From: Liquorilactobacillus oeni DSM 19972
GTDB lineage: Bacteria; Bacillota; Bacilli; Lactobacillales; Lactobacillaceae
NCBI RefSeq assembly: GCF_001436275.1
Contig: NZ_AZEH01000025.1
Span: 124,001 to 188,000 of the forward strand
DNA: 64,000 nt
Direction: 5' to 3'
Numbering within the stretch: the stretch's first letter is position 1; every line of letters starts with the position of its first letter. This document shows, piece by piece, positions 25,747-34,372 of the stretch. Made by a program: the position numbers and the translations under genes. The notes beneath the pieces were generated by a model that was not told the DNA's origin, did no database searches, and worked only from the letters and a program-made list of their open reading frames with translations.

Positions 25747-26678
25747 AGATCATGAAAACGATGCAATATCCACAGCAGTAACAGAATGGGCAGCAAGGAG
25801 ATTATGATGGAAAAGATCCACGCCCACGAATGACCTGCAAACGGAAGGTAGACATTCATCCCGTAAAATCCAGAAATAATTGGCGGAATTGCCAATACCA
25901 AGGACCAAATGGTTAGAAAATTCATAATATTATTCAAGTTGTTATTAATTATATTAGTATAAGCTGTAGAAATTCGCTCGAGTACTTCAGAGCTGATCCG
26001 TGTCATTTGCTGACATTCTTCAGCTACTATTTTTACTTCGCCCAGTTGTTCTTTTTCGGTCGGGTTCAACTGTAAAAAGTTGTCTTTAGAGTCGGCAACT
26101 ATCAAAAACTGCTTGATCGCAATCACGTTATTATCCGCCGCCGTCGTTAAATAAACCAAGCCTTCATTCAATTCTGCCAGCTGCTCAATTTTATGACCGC
26201 TTGGTGTTTTTTTGTAGTGAAAAAGTTCTTCCCGCGTCTCATTTATTGCATCGATTTGATCAAAATAATCGCTGGTGATCTGCAGCAGCAGTTTAAATAT
26301 TATACTTATTAAAGACACTTCCTGGTCCTTATGTTTAAAAGTATTTACTATTTTTACCAAGTCATCTCTGACAAATGCCACTTCATCTTAAATTACAGTA
26401 ATTAATATTTTGCTTGTAAAAATAAAAATGATAGGTACCGTTTCAAATTGGAAAAGCTTATCTTTTTTCTTTGAGACCCGCCAAATAAAAAGAGCGGTAT
26501 TATCTTCAGAATTATATTCAAAACGAGCTCGTTTTCGTTTAGCCTGAAAGTAAGTGGTATATTTTGGAAAAAAGTCATACTGCTCTTTTAACCTTTGAAT
26601 TTCTTGCAGACCAAGCTGGTTGACATTCACCCATTTTAAATCGTTCCACAGCTCCGTGATCTTAATAATAGTCTTCAC
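25743..26678 (-). pseudogene. corA: CorA-like Mg2+/Co2+ transporter gene interrupted by an in-frame stop
   Basis: Two frames, 26388-26678 and 25743-26381, are in the same phase and together read as one 311-residue CorA-type transporter. The only break is a TAA at 26388-26390, after KILITVI and before DEVAFVRDD. The second half keeps both C-terminal spans and the signature YGMN. One base change would restore the gene. A GTG two codons after the stop could restart translation, but its ribosome site is weak, and the N-terminal cytoplasmic part would be lost. It could be a real nonsense mutation, a sequencing error, or a gene read through at low level. Confidence 0.8.
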
Positions 26679-26726
26679 CGCCCTTTTAACTTTTTAACCT
26701 CTAAAAAAAATGTTAAATGAAAACTA

Positions 26727-26772
26727 AAGCCCCTTTCTTGCCGGAATAAACCAAGCAAAAGGGGCTTTTTTT
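26727..26772 (-). terminator. Rho-independent terminator after sodA
   Basis: GCCCCTTTCTTGC and GCAAAAGGGGC form a GC-rich stem over an A/T loop. T-rich sequence lies on both sides, with the longer run on the plus strand. It lies about 20 bases after the sodA stop and before the corA pseudogene. Confidence 0.8.
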
Positions 26773-26793
26773 ATCGTAATAAGCAGTTCATTT

Positions 26794-27402
26794 TTATTTT
26801 TCGGCAAATCTTTCAGCAACTTTTTGCCAGTTAACAATATGCCAAAAAGCTGAAACATATTCAGGACGTCTGTTTTGATATTTTAAATAATACGCATGTT
26901 CCCAAACATCCAGCCCTAAAAGCGGCTTCTTTCCCTGAGAAAGCGGCGAATCTTGGTTAGGAAGCGCCAAAATGCCCAGATGTCCATCTTCTTCTTTGAC
27001 TAACCACGCCCAGCCTGAACCGAAGACTCCCAGCGCAGCGGCCGTAAACTTTTTCTTAAACTCTTCAAAGCTGCCAAAATCTTTTTCCAGCTGTTCTAAC
27101 AGTGCCCCTGTTGGATCAGTATCGAATTTAGGCGACAGGTTCTCCCAAAACAAAGTATGGTTGGCATGTCCGCCACCGTTATTTCTAACAGCTGTTTTAA
27201 TGGGGTCCGGTAAACTATCCAGTTTGCCCAGAATTTGCGTGATTGATTGGATTGCAAGTTCGGGCTGGTCTTTTAGTGCTGCATTAAGTTTGTCAACGTA
27301 CGTTTGATGATGCTTATCATGATGAAAGTGCATCGTTTCTTCGTCAATGTAAGGTTCAAGGGCAGCATAGCTGTATGGTAGTGTAGGAACTGTAAAGGTC
27401 AT
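26794..27402 (-). CDS. sodA: Superoxide dismutase (Mn/Fe type)
   Basis: The enzyme disproportionates superoxide to oxygen and peroxide in the cytoplasm. The 202-residue product has the metal ligands His27 (FHHDKHH), His82 ([10 protein letters not shown]), Asp165 and His169 ([16 protein letters not shown]). The GGGHANH pattern and overall sequence favour Mn or cambialistic use. The frame opens at 27453, but GAAAGGGG and the ATG at 27402 give the family start. Many lactobacilli lack superoxide dismutase and rely on Mn2+, so its presence here fits an oxygen-tolerant, respiration-related gene set (menG). Confidence 0.95.
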   Translation of the reverse strand: MTFTVPTLPYSYAALEPYIDEETMHFHHDKHHQTYVDKLNAALKDQPELAIQSITQILGKLDSLPDPIKTAVRNNGGGHANHTLFWENLSPKFDTDPTGALLEQLEKDFGSFEEFKKKFTAAALGVFGSGWAWLVKEEDGHLGILALPNQDSPLSQGKKPLLGLDVWEHAYYLKYQNRRPEYVSAFWHIVNWQKVAERFAEK

Positions 27403-27502
27403 GCGATTTAAACCCCTTTCATTTCTAGAGACAAACAACTTCGTTACCTTCATCGTAACTGAAACTTTCGTTATTTGTCTATTAAAACGCTCACACAGAA
27501 GT

Positions 27503-28468
27503 TTACCTTACTTGCAGCAGAACAAGCAAAATACTCATAGTAACCACAGACAAAAGTGTGCTGGCAAGCTGCGTCGAAGTAATCTCATCTTCATGGAGAT
27601 GATTTTGGATTGCAAGCATACTTGGAATTGCGGCAGTTGGAATCGCAAGCGTGATAACTACCATTTGCTGAAAACGAAAGTTCTCGCGGAAAAAGACCAT
27701 TGCTCCCCAGATAACCAGGGGCAAAGCAATGTTCTTCAATAAGACATTAATAATTACAGGCAGGGTTAAATGGAACTTTTGCGAATACAGCATGATACCG
27801 ATAGAAAAAAGAGCCACTCCCCCAGCCGTCTGTCCTACTTCGCTAAAAAGCGGCAAAAACTTTGCTTCCAGATGAAACCCAGACAGGTTCAGTGCAAAAC
27901 CGATAATCGGTGCCCACACCAACGGCTTCTTCAAAGCATTTACCAACATTTTCCCAGCTGAATTTTCTGCACCGAACGTATCCTTTTTTTGTATTTTCGC
28001 AAGCGACAGCAATAAAACACTCAACGGTGCTTGAACCAAGTTAAGGTATAAGCCGCAGACCGCTACTAGGATAATACTGTCCGTGCCTCCAAAAATGATT
28101 GCTAAAACCGAGGTTCCCATAAAAGGTACTGAGGGACACGCCACTGATAATGCCCGCAGAACCGCCAGCCCCAAGTTCTTGAACAAGAGGCAGTAAACGG
28201 CAATTAATAGTATAAAAATAAAAATCATTCCGACTCCCAGCCACAAAAAAAGCGGAAGATCATGAATAATTACTTTCCGGCTGGCTGAGAGCAATCCGCC
28301 AAAGAGGCTTAGAGGCAAAGCATAAGTCATCACAAATTCAATAAAAAGCTGACTGGCGCTTTTATCAAATTGTTTGCGCATTCCTGAAAAATACCCCAGC
28401 GCAAGCGTAAAAATAATCGGCGCGATGGCTATCACCAACGTTAGTACCATATGTACCATCTTCTTCAT
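27503..28468 (-). CDS. AEC family transporter (auxin efflux carrier/malate permease type)
   Basis: The 321-residue protein has about ten spans with the AEC fold: two five-helix halves with LGYFSG near the start, [31 protein letters not shown], and the second-half [15 protein letters not shown]. Members in lactobacilli include malate/malonate-type permeases; the substrate here is not readable. Two further ATG codons lie within the first seven codons and no strong ribosome site marks one. It is monocistronic, between sodA and an ABC transporter operon. Confidence 0.82.
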   Translation of the reverse strand: MKKMVHMVLTLVIAIAPIIFTLALGYFSGMRKQFDKSASQLFIEFVMTYALPLSLFGGLLSASRKVIIHDLPLFLWLGVGMIFIFILLIAVYCLLFKNLGLAVLRALSVACPSVPFMGTSVLAIIFGGTDSIILVAVCGLYLNLVQAPLSVLLLSLAKIQKKDTFGAENSAGKMLVNALKKPLVWAPIIGFALNLSGFHLEAKFLPLFSEVGQTAGGVALFSIGIMLYSQKFHLTLPVIINVLLKNIALPLVIWGAMVFFRENFRFQQMVVITLAIPTAAIPSMLAIQNHLHEDEITSTQLASTLLSVVTMSILLVLLQVR

Positions 28469-28642
28469 TAAAATATAATTAAAGACAGCTTATCACACTT
28501 ATTCTCTAAAAATGATAAAAGTAACAATTCAAAATAATTTGGTCAAAAAAAGCACTAAAAGATAGGTAAAAGCGCTGTTTAAATTAAGAAAATAAAATCA
28601 TAACTGGACGATCTTTAAATACCGCCTGTTGAAAAAAGACAC

Positions 28643-28683
28643 AAAAAAGCAGATAACAAGTTCTCTAACCCGTTATCTGCTTT
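28643..28683 (-). terminator. Rho-independent terminator of the amino-acid ABC operon
   Basis: AAAGCAGATAAC (28646-28657) and GTTATCTGCTTT (28672-28683) form a 12-base perfect stem. On the minus strand it is followed by a T-run. It lies about 45 bases after the binding-protein stop. Confidence 0.88.
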
Positions 28684-28728
28684 ATTAACCGCCCGTTTGT
28701 TCCGTTAAAATGTGCTGGTCCGTCCGTG

Positions 28729-29526
28729 CTATTTTGTAATGTCCGCACTGAAATATTTTTCGGAAAGCTTTTTCAGCGTCCCGTCATTGCGCAGCTGCTT
28801 GAGCGCTTTATTAGTCTGCTTGCGCAGCTTGGACGAATTCTTATTAAAGAGTGCCACAATCTTTGCGGGATCTTTTTCGTCTGAAACATCCTTATACTTA
28901 AGTCCCTTAGTAGAGCTGCTCTTTTGATATGATAAAAAGGCTTCTTTGGAATTAATAGTTCCGTCAACACGGCCTTGTTTAATCAAAGAAACCGTTGTGG
29001 CGAAGTCTCCCGAAGGAACAGTTTCAGCACCGAATTTTTTAGCCGTCTGCTCATTGTCTGTTCCCGTTCCCTCAGCCAGCTTCTTTCCCTTAACATCACT
29101 CAAGCTGTTCAGGTTAGTTTCATCACTGCGGGTAATTAAAACCGCTCGTGAATAAATGTATGGTGTTGAGAACAGATAACTTTTTGCACGCTCAGGTGTT
29201 TGTGTAATGTTATTTAAAACAACATCATATTTATTGCTTCCCAAGCCTGCAATCAAACCGTCCCATTTAGTCGGGACAAATTTAGCTTTCAAATTCATTT
29301 TTTTAGCAAGCGCCTTTCCCAGCTCAACTTCAAAACCGGTCAGCTTGCCGTCTTTACGATAAGAATAAGGAGCATATGTTCCCTCAAGTCCAATCGTTAA
29401 GGTTCCCTTTTGATTCAAATCTGATTGAAAACCGGTTGACTTCTTAGAAGAAGAGCAAGCAGTCACTGTAAGTCCTAAAAGAGTAATACCTGCTAATAAA
29501 GCTACGCGTTTAAAGTTAAATTTCAT
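28729..29526 (-). CDS. Amino-acid (probably cystine) ABC transporter substrate-binding lipoprotein
   Basis: The 265-residue product starts with a lipoprotein signal (LLGLTVTACSSS, lipobox Cys24). A family 3 solute-binding fold follows: TLTIGLEGTYAPYSYRKDGK, LTGFEVELGKALAKKM, VVLNNITQTPERAKSYLFST. The Tyr/Arg pattern around the pocket is like the TcyA/TcyJ cystine binders. An alternative ATG two codons upstream (29532) is closer to the ribosome site. It is the last gene of a permease-ATPase-binding-protein operon whose leader is rich in Cys codons, which supports cystine or cysteine as substrate. Confidence 0.87.
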   Translation of the reverse strand: MKFNFKRVALLAGITLLGLTVTACSSSKKSTGFQSDLNQKGTLTIGLEGTYAPYSYRKDGKLTGFEVELGKALAKKMNLKAKFVPTKWDGLIAGLGSNKYDVVLNNITQTPERAKSYLFSTPYIYSRAVLITRSDETNLNSLSDVKGKKLAEGTGTDNEQTAKKFGAETVPSGDFATTVSLIKQGRVDGTINSKEAFLSYQKSSSTKGLKYKDVSDEKDPAKIVALFNKNSSKLRKQTNKALKQLRNDGTLKKLSEKYFSADITK

Positions 29527-29541
29527 TTTCATCCACCCTTT

Positions 29542-30285
29542 TTATATGTTTTCAAATGTCATTGCTGAAATAAAATCAACAATTCTCTTATTTTTGGTAT
29601 TGAAGAAGTCTTGATTCGAACCGTCAAACAATACATGGCCATTTTCAATGAACAATACACGTTCAGCAACTTCACGGGCAAAAGCCATGTTATGTGTCAC
29701 AATAATCAGCGACTGTTTTTCCTGTGCAAGCTGCCGCAAAACCTTGAGAACTTCCAGTTCTAATTCCGGGTCCAAGGCACTGGTAGGTTCATCAAGCAGC
29801 ACATATTCCGGCTTCATTGCCAGTGAACGTGCAATTGCAACCCGCTGCGCCTGGCCGCCTGAAAGCTGATTGGGATATACGGCCGCTTTATCGCCTAAAC
29901 CGACTTTTTTTAACAGCTCTTGTGCTCGTTTTTTTGCAGGATCGGATTTTTCATGCAGCACTTGAATCGGTCCTTCAGTAATATTTTTCAACACTGTCAG
30001 GTGCGGAAAAAGATTGTAGTCTTGAAAAACCATCTCTGTTTTTCTACGGATTTTGAGAACTTCTTTAGTAGAAAAACCCTTTGCAAAATCAAAAAGCTCA
30101 TCGTCAAAACGGTAAAGACCGGATTCAGGTCTTTCAAGCAGATTAAGCGAACGCAACAAAGTTGATTTTCCTGAACCGGAAGGCCCCAAGATCACTGTTG
30201 TTTCATGCTCAGGAAAAGTTGTTGAAATACTGTCCAAGACACGGTGCCCATTGAAACTTTTATTCAATTTTTCTAATTTCAGCAC
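29542..30285 (-). CDS. Amino-acid ABC transporter ATPase
   Basis: The 247-residue cytoplasmic subunit has Walker A GPSGSGKST, a Q-loop (VFQDYNLFPHLTV), the signature LSGGQAQRVAIARSLA, Walker B VLLDEPTSALDPE and the switch His in IIVTHNM. This is the GlnQ/HisP/TcyC class. It starts with GTG nine bases after AAAAGGAGG, 18 bases after the permease stop, and ends 15 bases before the binding-protein gene. Confidence 0.93.
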   Translation of the reverse strand: MLKLEKLNKSFNGHRVLDSISTTFPEHETTVILGPSGSGKSTLLRSLNLLERPESGLYRFDDELFDFAKGFSTKEVLKIRRKTEMVFQDYNLFPHLTVLKNITEGPIQVLHEKSDPAKKRAQELLKKVGLGDKAAVYPNQLSGGQAQRVAIARSLAMKPEYVLLDEPTSALDPELELEVLKVLRQLAQEKQSLIIVTHNMAFAREVAERVLFIENGHVLFDGSNQDFFNTKNKRIVDFISAMTFENI

Positions 30286-30303
30286 TTAAGCTGCCTCCTT
30301 TTC

Positions 30304-31002
30304 CTAATTAGCGTTTGAAACATAGCGTGAAGTGACTTTCTCCAGGTAACCCTGCAGCCAAGACAAAAGCGAACAGGCAACTGCATATAACGCTGCTACC
30401 AAACAATACATCACCAGCGGCTGATAGTTCTGCGCCGCAATCTGCTGGCTGACCTCAAACATCTCAACGATAGTTATCGAAGCTGCTAACGAAGTATCTT
30501 TTACTAAACTGATGAAACTGTTAGCAAGCGGCGGCAGTGAAACCCGGATAGCCTGCGGCAGGATAATCCTGCGCAATGCCAGTGCTCTGGTCATTCCGAT
30601 TGAATAAGCCGCCTCCCACTGTCCTTTAGGAATCGAAAGGATCGCTGCACGCATGGTTTCTGAACAATAAGCCCCTGTATTCAAAGAAAAAGTCAATATT
30701 CCAGCGACAAGCGGTGTCAGTTTAATCCCCTCAGGCGCAAGTCCGCTGATTTTAAGATACGGCAACCCGAAATAAACAATAAAGAGCTGGACTAGCAGGG
30801 GAGTACTGCGGAAAAGCCAGACGTAGAAACGGACAATTGCCTTAAGTACATAAAATGCTCCGCCTTTCTTTGAAATCCTGACCAATGCAGTCAACAAAGC
30901 AAGTACCAACCCGATCAAAAAAGAAATGATTGCGATCGGGATTGTATACTTTAATCCAGCTGCAATTAGTTGAGGCAGCGCATTTGTGATAATATCCCAC
31001 AT
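30304..31002 (-). CDS. Amino-acid ABC transporter permease
   Basis: The 232-residue membrane subunit of a polar amino-acid importer has about five spans. FRSTPLLVQLFIVYFGLP and the EAA loop GQWEAAYSIGMTRALALRRI are diagnostic. It is the first gene of the permease-ATPase-binding-protein operon. The start is uncertain: a GTG at 31014 is very near GAAAGG, the ATG at 31002 is 14 bases from it; I use the ATG. Upstream lies a 320-base leader with a small Cys-rich ORF and an attenuator. Confidence 0.88.
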   Translation of the reverse strand: MWDIITNALPQLIAAGLKYTIPIAIISFLIGLVLALLTALVRISKKGGAFYVLKAIVRFYVWLFRSTPLLVQLFIVYFGLPYLKISGLAPEGIKLTPLVAGILTFSLNTGAYCSETMRAAILSIPKGQWEAAYSIGMTRALALRRIILPQAIRVSLPPLANSFISLVKDTSLAASITIVEMFEVSQQIAAQNYQPLVMYCLVAALYAVACSLLSWLQGYLEKVTSRYVSNAN

Positions 31003-31067
31003 GCCTATAAACACGACCTTTCAAATTTAAAACTCTTTTTTAGTGCCGCAAAGGAAACCAGTCTTAA

Positions 31068-31118
31068 AAATACAAAAGAACCCTTACTTCTGCCTAAGAG
31101 AAGCAAGGGTTCTTTCGC
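31068..31118 (-). terminator. Attenuator terminator in the ABC operon leader
   Basis: On the minus strand AAAGAACCCTTGCTTCT pairs with AGAAGTAAGGGTTCTTT over a CTTAGGC loop, and TTTTGTATTTTT follows. It lies between the promoter (31329-31357) and the first structural gene, so it must be bypassed for expression. A segment inside the small ORF (31194-31213) is complementary to the left arm plus its flank: nine perfect pairs TTCTTTCGC/GCGAAAGAA and a second block AGAAG/CTTCT. It can therefore act as antiterminator. Confidence 0.78.
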
Positions 31119-31157
31119 ATTTAACAAAGATATCTTGAAATAAAACAAGAAAAAGTT

Positions 31158-31256
31158 TTACAAAAGACTTCTATGTTCAACCTGAAACGCCGCGCGAAAG
31201 AAACTATACTTCTGTTCAGCACAACGACACATACAAGTCTTAACCATAGAAATCAT
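31158..31256 (-). CDS. Cys-rich leader peptide of the ABC operon (32 residues)
   Basis: A 32-codon frame starts at ATG shortly after TTTGGAGGAAG, a strong ribosome site. Codons 6-13 read KTCMCRCA, with three Cys codons within five (31233-31235, 31227-31229, 31221-31223). Cys is the rarest residue in proteins of this window, so the cluster is notable. The codons K-T-C-M (AAGACTTGTATG) are complementary at 11 of 12 bases to CATAGAAGTCTT at the end of the frame, which can close a stem around the antiterminator segment. The frame ends 40 bases before the attenuator stem. The peptide is probably a sensor for Cys-tRNA supply. Confidence 0.75.
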   Translation of the reverse strand: MISMVKTCMCRCAEQKYSFFRAAFQVEHRSLL

Positions 31257-31328
31257 CTTGTCTTCCTCCAAAAATTATTTTCCGTTCATTCAAGCCGGAC
31301 CAAAACCGACCTCCAAAGTACGCTTTTT

Positions 31329-31357
31329 ATTTTAACGATTCACTGTCCGGTTGTCAA
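31329..31357 (-). promoter_or_regulatory. Sigma-A promoter of the amino-acid ABC operon
   Basis: On the minus strand TTGACA (31357-31352) and TAAAAT (31334-31329) are separated by 17 bases. Transcription would start near 31322, some 65 bases before the leader peptide and 320 bases before the permease gene. It lies just after the stop of the DUF1129 gene. Confidence 0.85.
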
Positions 31358-31377
31358 ACAAAAAAGGGTTTGAAACC

Positions 31378-32118
31378 TTAGAAAGGTTTAGAAGGAATAT
31401 TGAGCTTCTTTTTCAAAAGGTAGCGCGAGCCGTAACTTAAAACTGCAAGAATTGCATAAGCTATTACCGGCAAAGGTCTGTTCAGAAGTGGAATATTATC
31501 CGTAATAGTATAAACTGCTACCCAGACTACCATGAAGATCAGCGACAACAAGATCACCTTCCAAAACGGCATTTTTTTAGCTCCGCTGCGGCGCTGAGCA
31601 GCAATCCGATAAAAGTAAGCCATTCCGACACCGGCAAAAACTGAGGTCACAACCAGCGTTAAGATGCCGCTGTTAGTCTGTCCGGTTTTAACAGCAAACT
31701 GGGTCAGTGCTGCATACATCACACAAAAGAGTGTAAAAATCATCAACCCATTATCAAGTGCAATTTTCCAAAAAGCAGGCGGGGCCTGAACCTTTTTAGG
31801 TCCGGAAATAATTTCCTGTGCGCGTTCGCTGACTGTCCCGTAATACTTTGCAGCTACAACCCCTTGCTTTTGTTTTTCGAGCAGTTCAACTGTCATCTGC
31901 TCGATTGCTTCTTTTCTTTTTTCTTCAGAAACCCCCTCTTCTTCTAAGTGGCGGTTAAGCCTGAACATATAATCTTCATTTCGCTTGGTCAAACCGGCAA
32001 AAGAATCCTTGTCCTCTGTAAAACTTTCCCTTTTCTTTTCTTTTAATGTCTCTGATTGCTGCTTGGCGACATTTTCATTACGCTTTTTATTCTCATTTTC
32101 ATTGCTGTCTTGTCCCAC
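31378..32118 (-). CDS. DUF1129 family membrane protein
   Basis: The 246-residue protein has a charged N-terminal half (Lys/Glu/Asn-rich, 1-115) with FRLNRHLEEEGVSEEKRKEAIEQM, and a C-terminal half with four membrane spans. This is the DUF1129 family of lactobacilli and relatives; function unknown. The frame opens at a GTG (32130), but GGTGGGAG suits the second GTG (32118). It is the last gene of the rsmG-noc-parA-parB-DUF951-ychF run, 26 bases after ychF, which is its usual place. A weak GGTTTCAAACC hairpin with T-run overlaps the stop. Confidence 0.85.
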   Translation of the reverse strand: MGQDSNENENKKRNENVAKQQSETLKEKKRESFTEDKDSFAGLTKRNEDYMFRLNRHLEEEGVSEEKRKEAIEQMTVELLEKQKQGVVAAKYYGTVSERAQEIISGPKKVQAPPAFWKIALDNGLMIFTLFCVMYAALTQFAVKTGQTNSGILTLVVTSVFAGVGMAYFYRIAAQRRSGAKKMPFWKVILLSLIFMVVWVAVYTITDNIPLLNRPLPVIAYAILAVLSYGSRYLLKKKLNIPSKPF

Positions 32119-32144
32119 TGATTCTCCCACCTTTTTTATCCGCT

Positions 32145-33245
32145 TTAAACGTTGAACCTGAATTCAATGATATCTCCGTCTTGTACTTCGTATTCTTTAC
32201 CTTCTTGACGCAGCTTTCCAGCTTCGCGAGCAGCAGCGATACTGCCGTATTTATCCAGGTCGGCAAAGGAAACTGTCTCTGCACGGATAAAGCCGCGTTC
32301 AAAATCCGAATGAATAATGCCCGCTACCTGAGGAGCCTTCATCCCCTTATTAAAAGTCCAGGCACGCGTTTCTTTGCCGCCTGCCGTAAAGAAAGTCGCC
32401 AGTCCTAATAACTTGTAAGAAGCTTTGATAAGCCGATCCAAACCTGACTCTTCAACTCCTTCAGCTTCTAAGAAGTCCTTTTTATCGCCTTCGTCAAGCT
32501 GGGCAATCTCTTCTTCTGTTTTTGCACTGACTGCTAACGTCTCTGCGCCTTCTGCCTGTGCATATTTTTGAATCTGCTGTACGTAAGCCACCTTTTCCGG
32601 CTCAGCCATGTCATCTTCTGCAATATTGGCTACATAAAGAACCGGTTTAGAAGTCAGCAGGAATAAGCCCTTGACGATTTTTTGCTCATCTTCATCAAAT
32701 TCCAATGAACGCACGGGTTTGCCGGCTTCCAAGACAGGTTTGATTCTTTTTAAGACATTGAATTCAGCCAGAGCTTCCTTATCCTTTGTCCGAGCAACTT
32801 TTTCAACTCTTTCATAACGCTTGTTGATACTCTCAAGGTCGGCCAGAGTCAGTTCCAAGTTGATCGTTTCAATATCGTCCAACGGATCAATCTTGTTGTT
32901 GACATGTGTCACGTTATCATCATCAAAAGCACGCACAACGTGCACAATTGCATCTACCTGACGAATATTTTCAAGAAACTTGTTGCCAAGGCCTTCTCCT
33001 TTACTGGCACCTTTGACAATCCCAGCAATATCAGTAAATTCAAAAGTTGTATGGATCACTTTTTTTGCTGGAATCAGCTCATCAATACGATTAAGCCTAT
33101 GATCTGGTACTTCCACCATTCCTACGTTGGGGTCAATTGTCGCAAAGGGATAGTTTGCCATCTCTGCACCGGCTTTTGTGATTGCGTTAAACAGAGTTGA
33201 TTTTCCTACATTGGGCAGACCCACGATTCCTGCTGTTAATGACAT
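32145..33245 (-). CDS. ychF: Redox-regulated ATPase/GTPase YchF
   Basis: YchF (EngD, Ola1) is an Obg-family P-loop protein that binds ATP and the ribosome. The 366-residue product has G1 GLPNVGKSTLFNAIT, G3 DIAG, the altered G4 NIAE that explains ATP over GTP specificity, and a TGS-like C-terminal domain (FFTAGGKETRAWTF, ending IIEFRFNV). Length is as usual. It follows the DUF951 gene by 18 bases and sits in the conserved parB-DUF951-ychF order of lactobacilli. Confidence 0.96.
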   Translation of the reverse strand: MSLTAGIVGLPNVGKSTLFNAITKAGAEMANYPFATIDPNVGMVEVPDHRLNRIDELIPAKKVIHTTFEFTDIAGIVKGASKGEGLGNKFLENIRQVDAIVHVVRAFDDDNVTHVNNKIDPLDDIETINLELTLADLESINKRYERVEKVARTKDKEALAEFNVLKRIKPVLEAGKPVRSLEFDEDEQKIVKGLFLLTSKPVLYVANIAEDDMAEPEKVAYVQQIQKYAQAEGAETLAVSAKTEEEIAQLDEGDKKDFLEAEGVEESGLDRLIKASYKLLGLATFFTAGGKETRAWTFNKGMKAPQVAGIIHSDFERGFIRAETVSFADLDKYGSIAAAREAGKLRQEGKEYEVQDGDIIEFRFNV

Positions 33246-33263
33246 TTCTTAATTCACTCTTTC

Positions 33264-33470
33264 CTACTCATTATCTTTTGGTTCAGCTTTTTCCAAAACT
33301 TTTTTTAATTTACGGTTGAATTCCCGCCGCGGCATCATAATAAGGTGGCCGCATCCTGTACATTTGATTTTGATATCCATTCCGACACGGATGATCTCCC
33401 AGCGGTTTGTACCACAAGGATGCTGTTTTTTCATCTCAACCGTATCATGCAATCCGTATTCTGCCTGCAT
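33264..33470 (-). CDS. DUF951 zinc-ribbon-like protein
   Basis: The 68-residue product matches DUF951: LHDTVEMKKQHPCGTNRWEI and IKIKCTGCGHLIMMPRREF. Three cysteines (HPCG, KCTGCG) and neighbouring histidines suggest metal binding. Function unknown. Five codons upstream is a GTG (33485), but GTGGAGG lies eight bases before the ATG at 33470. It always lies between parB and ychF in related genomes. Confidence 0.9.
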   Translation of the reverse strand: MQAEYGLHDTVEMKKQHPCGTNRWEIIRVGMDIKIKCTGCGHLIMMPRREFNRKLKKVLEKAEPKDNE

Positions 33471-33490
33471 TTGCTCATCCTCCACTCAGA

Positions 33491-34372
33491 TCAATCGATT
33501 GAAATCCCAAGAATATCTAAAATACGATTAAAGTCAGTTGTTGTCAGGTAATCAATCTCGATCTTGCCCTTGCCGTTCCTGGAATTACCCTTAATTGCAA
33601 CTTTCGTGCCAAACTTCTCGCGCAGAGCTGATTCGCTGCGGCGATAATAAATTGCCGCAGGGTTTTGTTTAATTTCCTTTTTTTGCTTCGAGCCTATCCC
33701 GTTCATCCGGGTAATCAGCTGCTCCAGCTGCCGGACGGTCAGCTTTTCTGCAACCGTCTTTTTAGCTAAAGAAACCAGCTGGTGTTTATCTTTGAGCGCC
33801 AGCAGAGTTCTTGCCTGCCCCATTGAAAGCTTTTGAGCCTGCAGCATTTGTTTAACTTCGTGCGGCAAGCCCAATAAACGCAGGTAATTAGCAATATACG
33901 GCCGACTTTTACCGAGCCGTTCAGAAACCTGTGTCTGCGTTAAGTTCAGCTTGTCCATCAGTGTATTATATGCCTCAGCTTCTTCAAGAGGTGTCAGGTC
34001 TTCGCGCTGCAGATTTTCAAGCACCGCAATCTCCATCATACTCGGCTCGTCAAGCTGACGTACAATTGCAGGAATCTTCTTCTTGGCAGCTAGCTTTGAA
34101 GCCCGGAAACGCCGCTCGCCTGCAATGATTTCATATCCCTTAACAGTTGACTTGCGGACAATGATCGGCTGGAAAACACCCGACTTTTTAATTGAGGCTG
34201 TTAATTCAGCAAGCGCCGCTTCATCAAACGACTTACGCGGCTGATACGGGTTAGGTCTGATCTGGCTTAAATCAAGCTCTGTAACAACTTCTTCATTATC
34301 TTCGGGCTGTTCGAATTCTTGAAAAAGAGCTTCGATTCCGCGCCCCAATCCTTTATTATTCTTATTCGCCAT
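33491..34372 (-). CDS. parB: Chromosome partitioning protein ParB (Spo0J)
   Basis: ParB binds parS, loads onto DNA as a CTP-dependent clamp and works with ParA in chromosome segregation. The 293-residue product has the N-terminal CTP-binding region with RPNPYQPRK and GERRFRA, a helix-turn-helix (LTQTQVSERLGKSRPYIANY), and a C-terminal dimerisation domain. The frame opens at a TTG three codons upstream, but the ATG at 34372 gives the family start MANKNNKGLGRG. It overlaps parA by 11 bases. A second ParB-family gene, noc, lies in the same operon. Confidence 0.94.
   Translation of the reverse strand: MANKNNKGLGRGIEALFQEFEQPEDNEEVVTELDLSQIRPNPYQPRKSFDEAALAELTASIKKSGVFQPIIVRKSTVKGYEIIAGERRFRASKLAAKKKIPAIVRQLDEPSMMEIAVLENLQREDLTPLEEAEAYNTLMDKLNLTQTQVSERLGKSRPYIANYLRLLGLPHEVKQMLQAQKLSMGQARTLLALKDKHQLVSLAKKTVAEKLTVRQLEQLITRMNGIGSKQKKEIKQNPAAIYYRRSESALREKFGTKVAIKGNSRNGKGKIEIDYLTTTDFNRILDILGISID

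Noticed and set aside
31002-31322. T-box or other tRNA-sensing leader before the ABC operon
   Set aside because: The conserved T-box sequence and specifier stem are not present; the Cys-rich small ORF with overlapping stems explains the terminator better.
31173-31373. 66-codon frame on the plus strand
   Set aside because: It runs antisense to the leader peptide and promoter and has no ribosome site.
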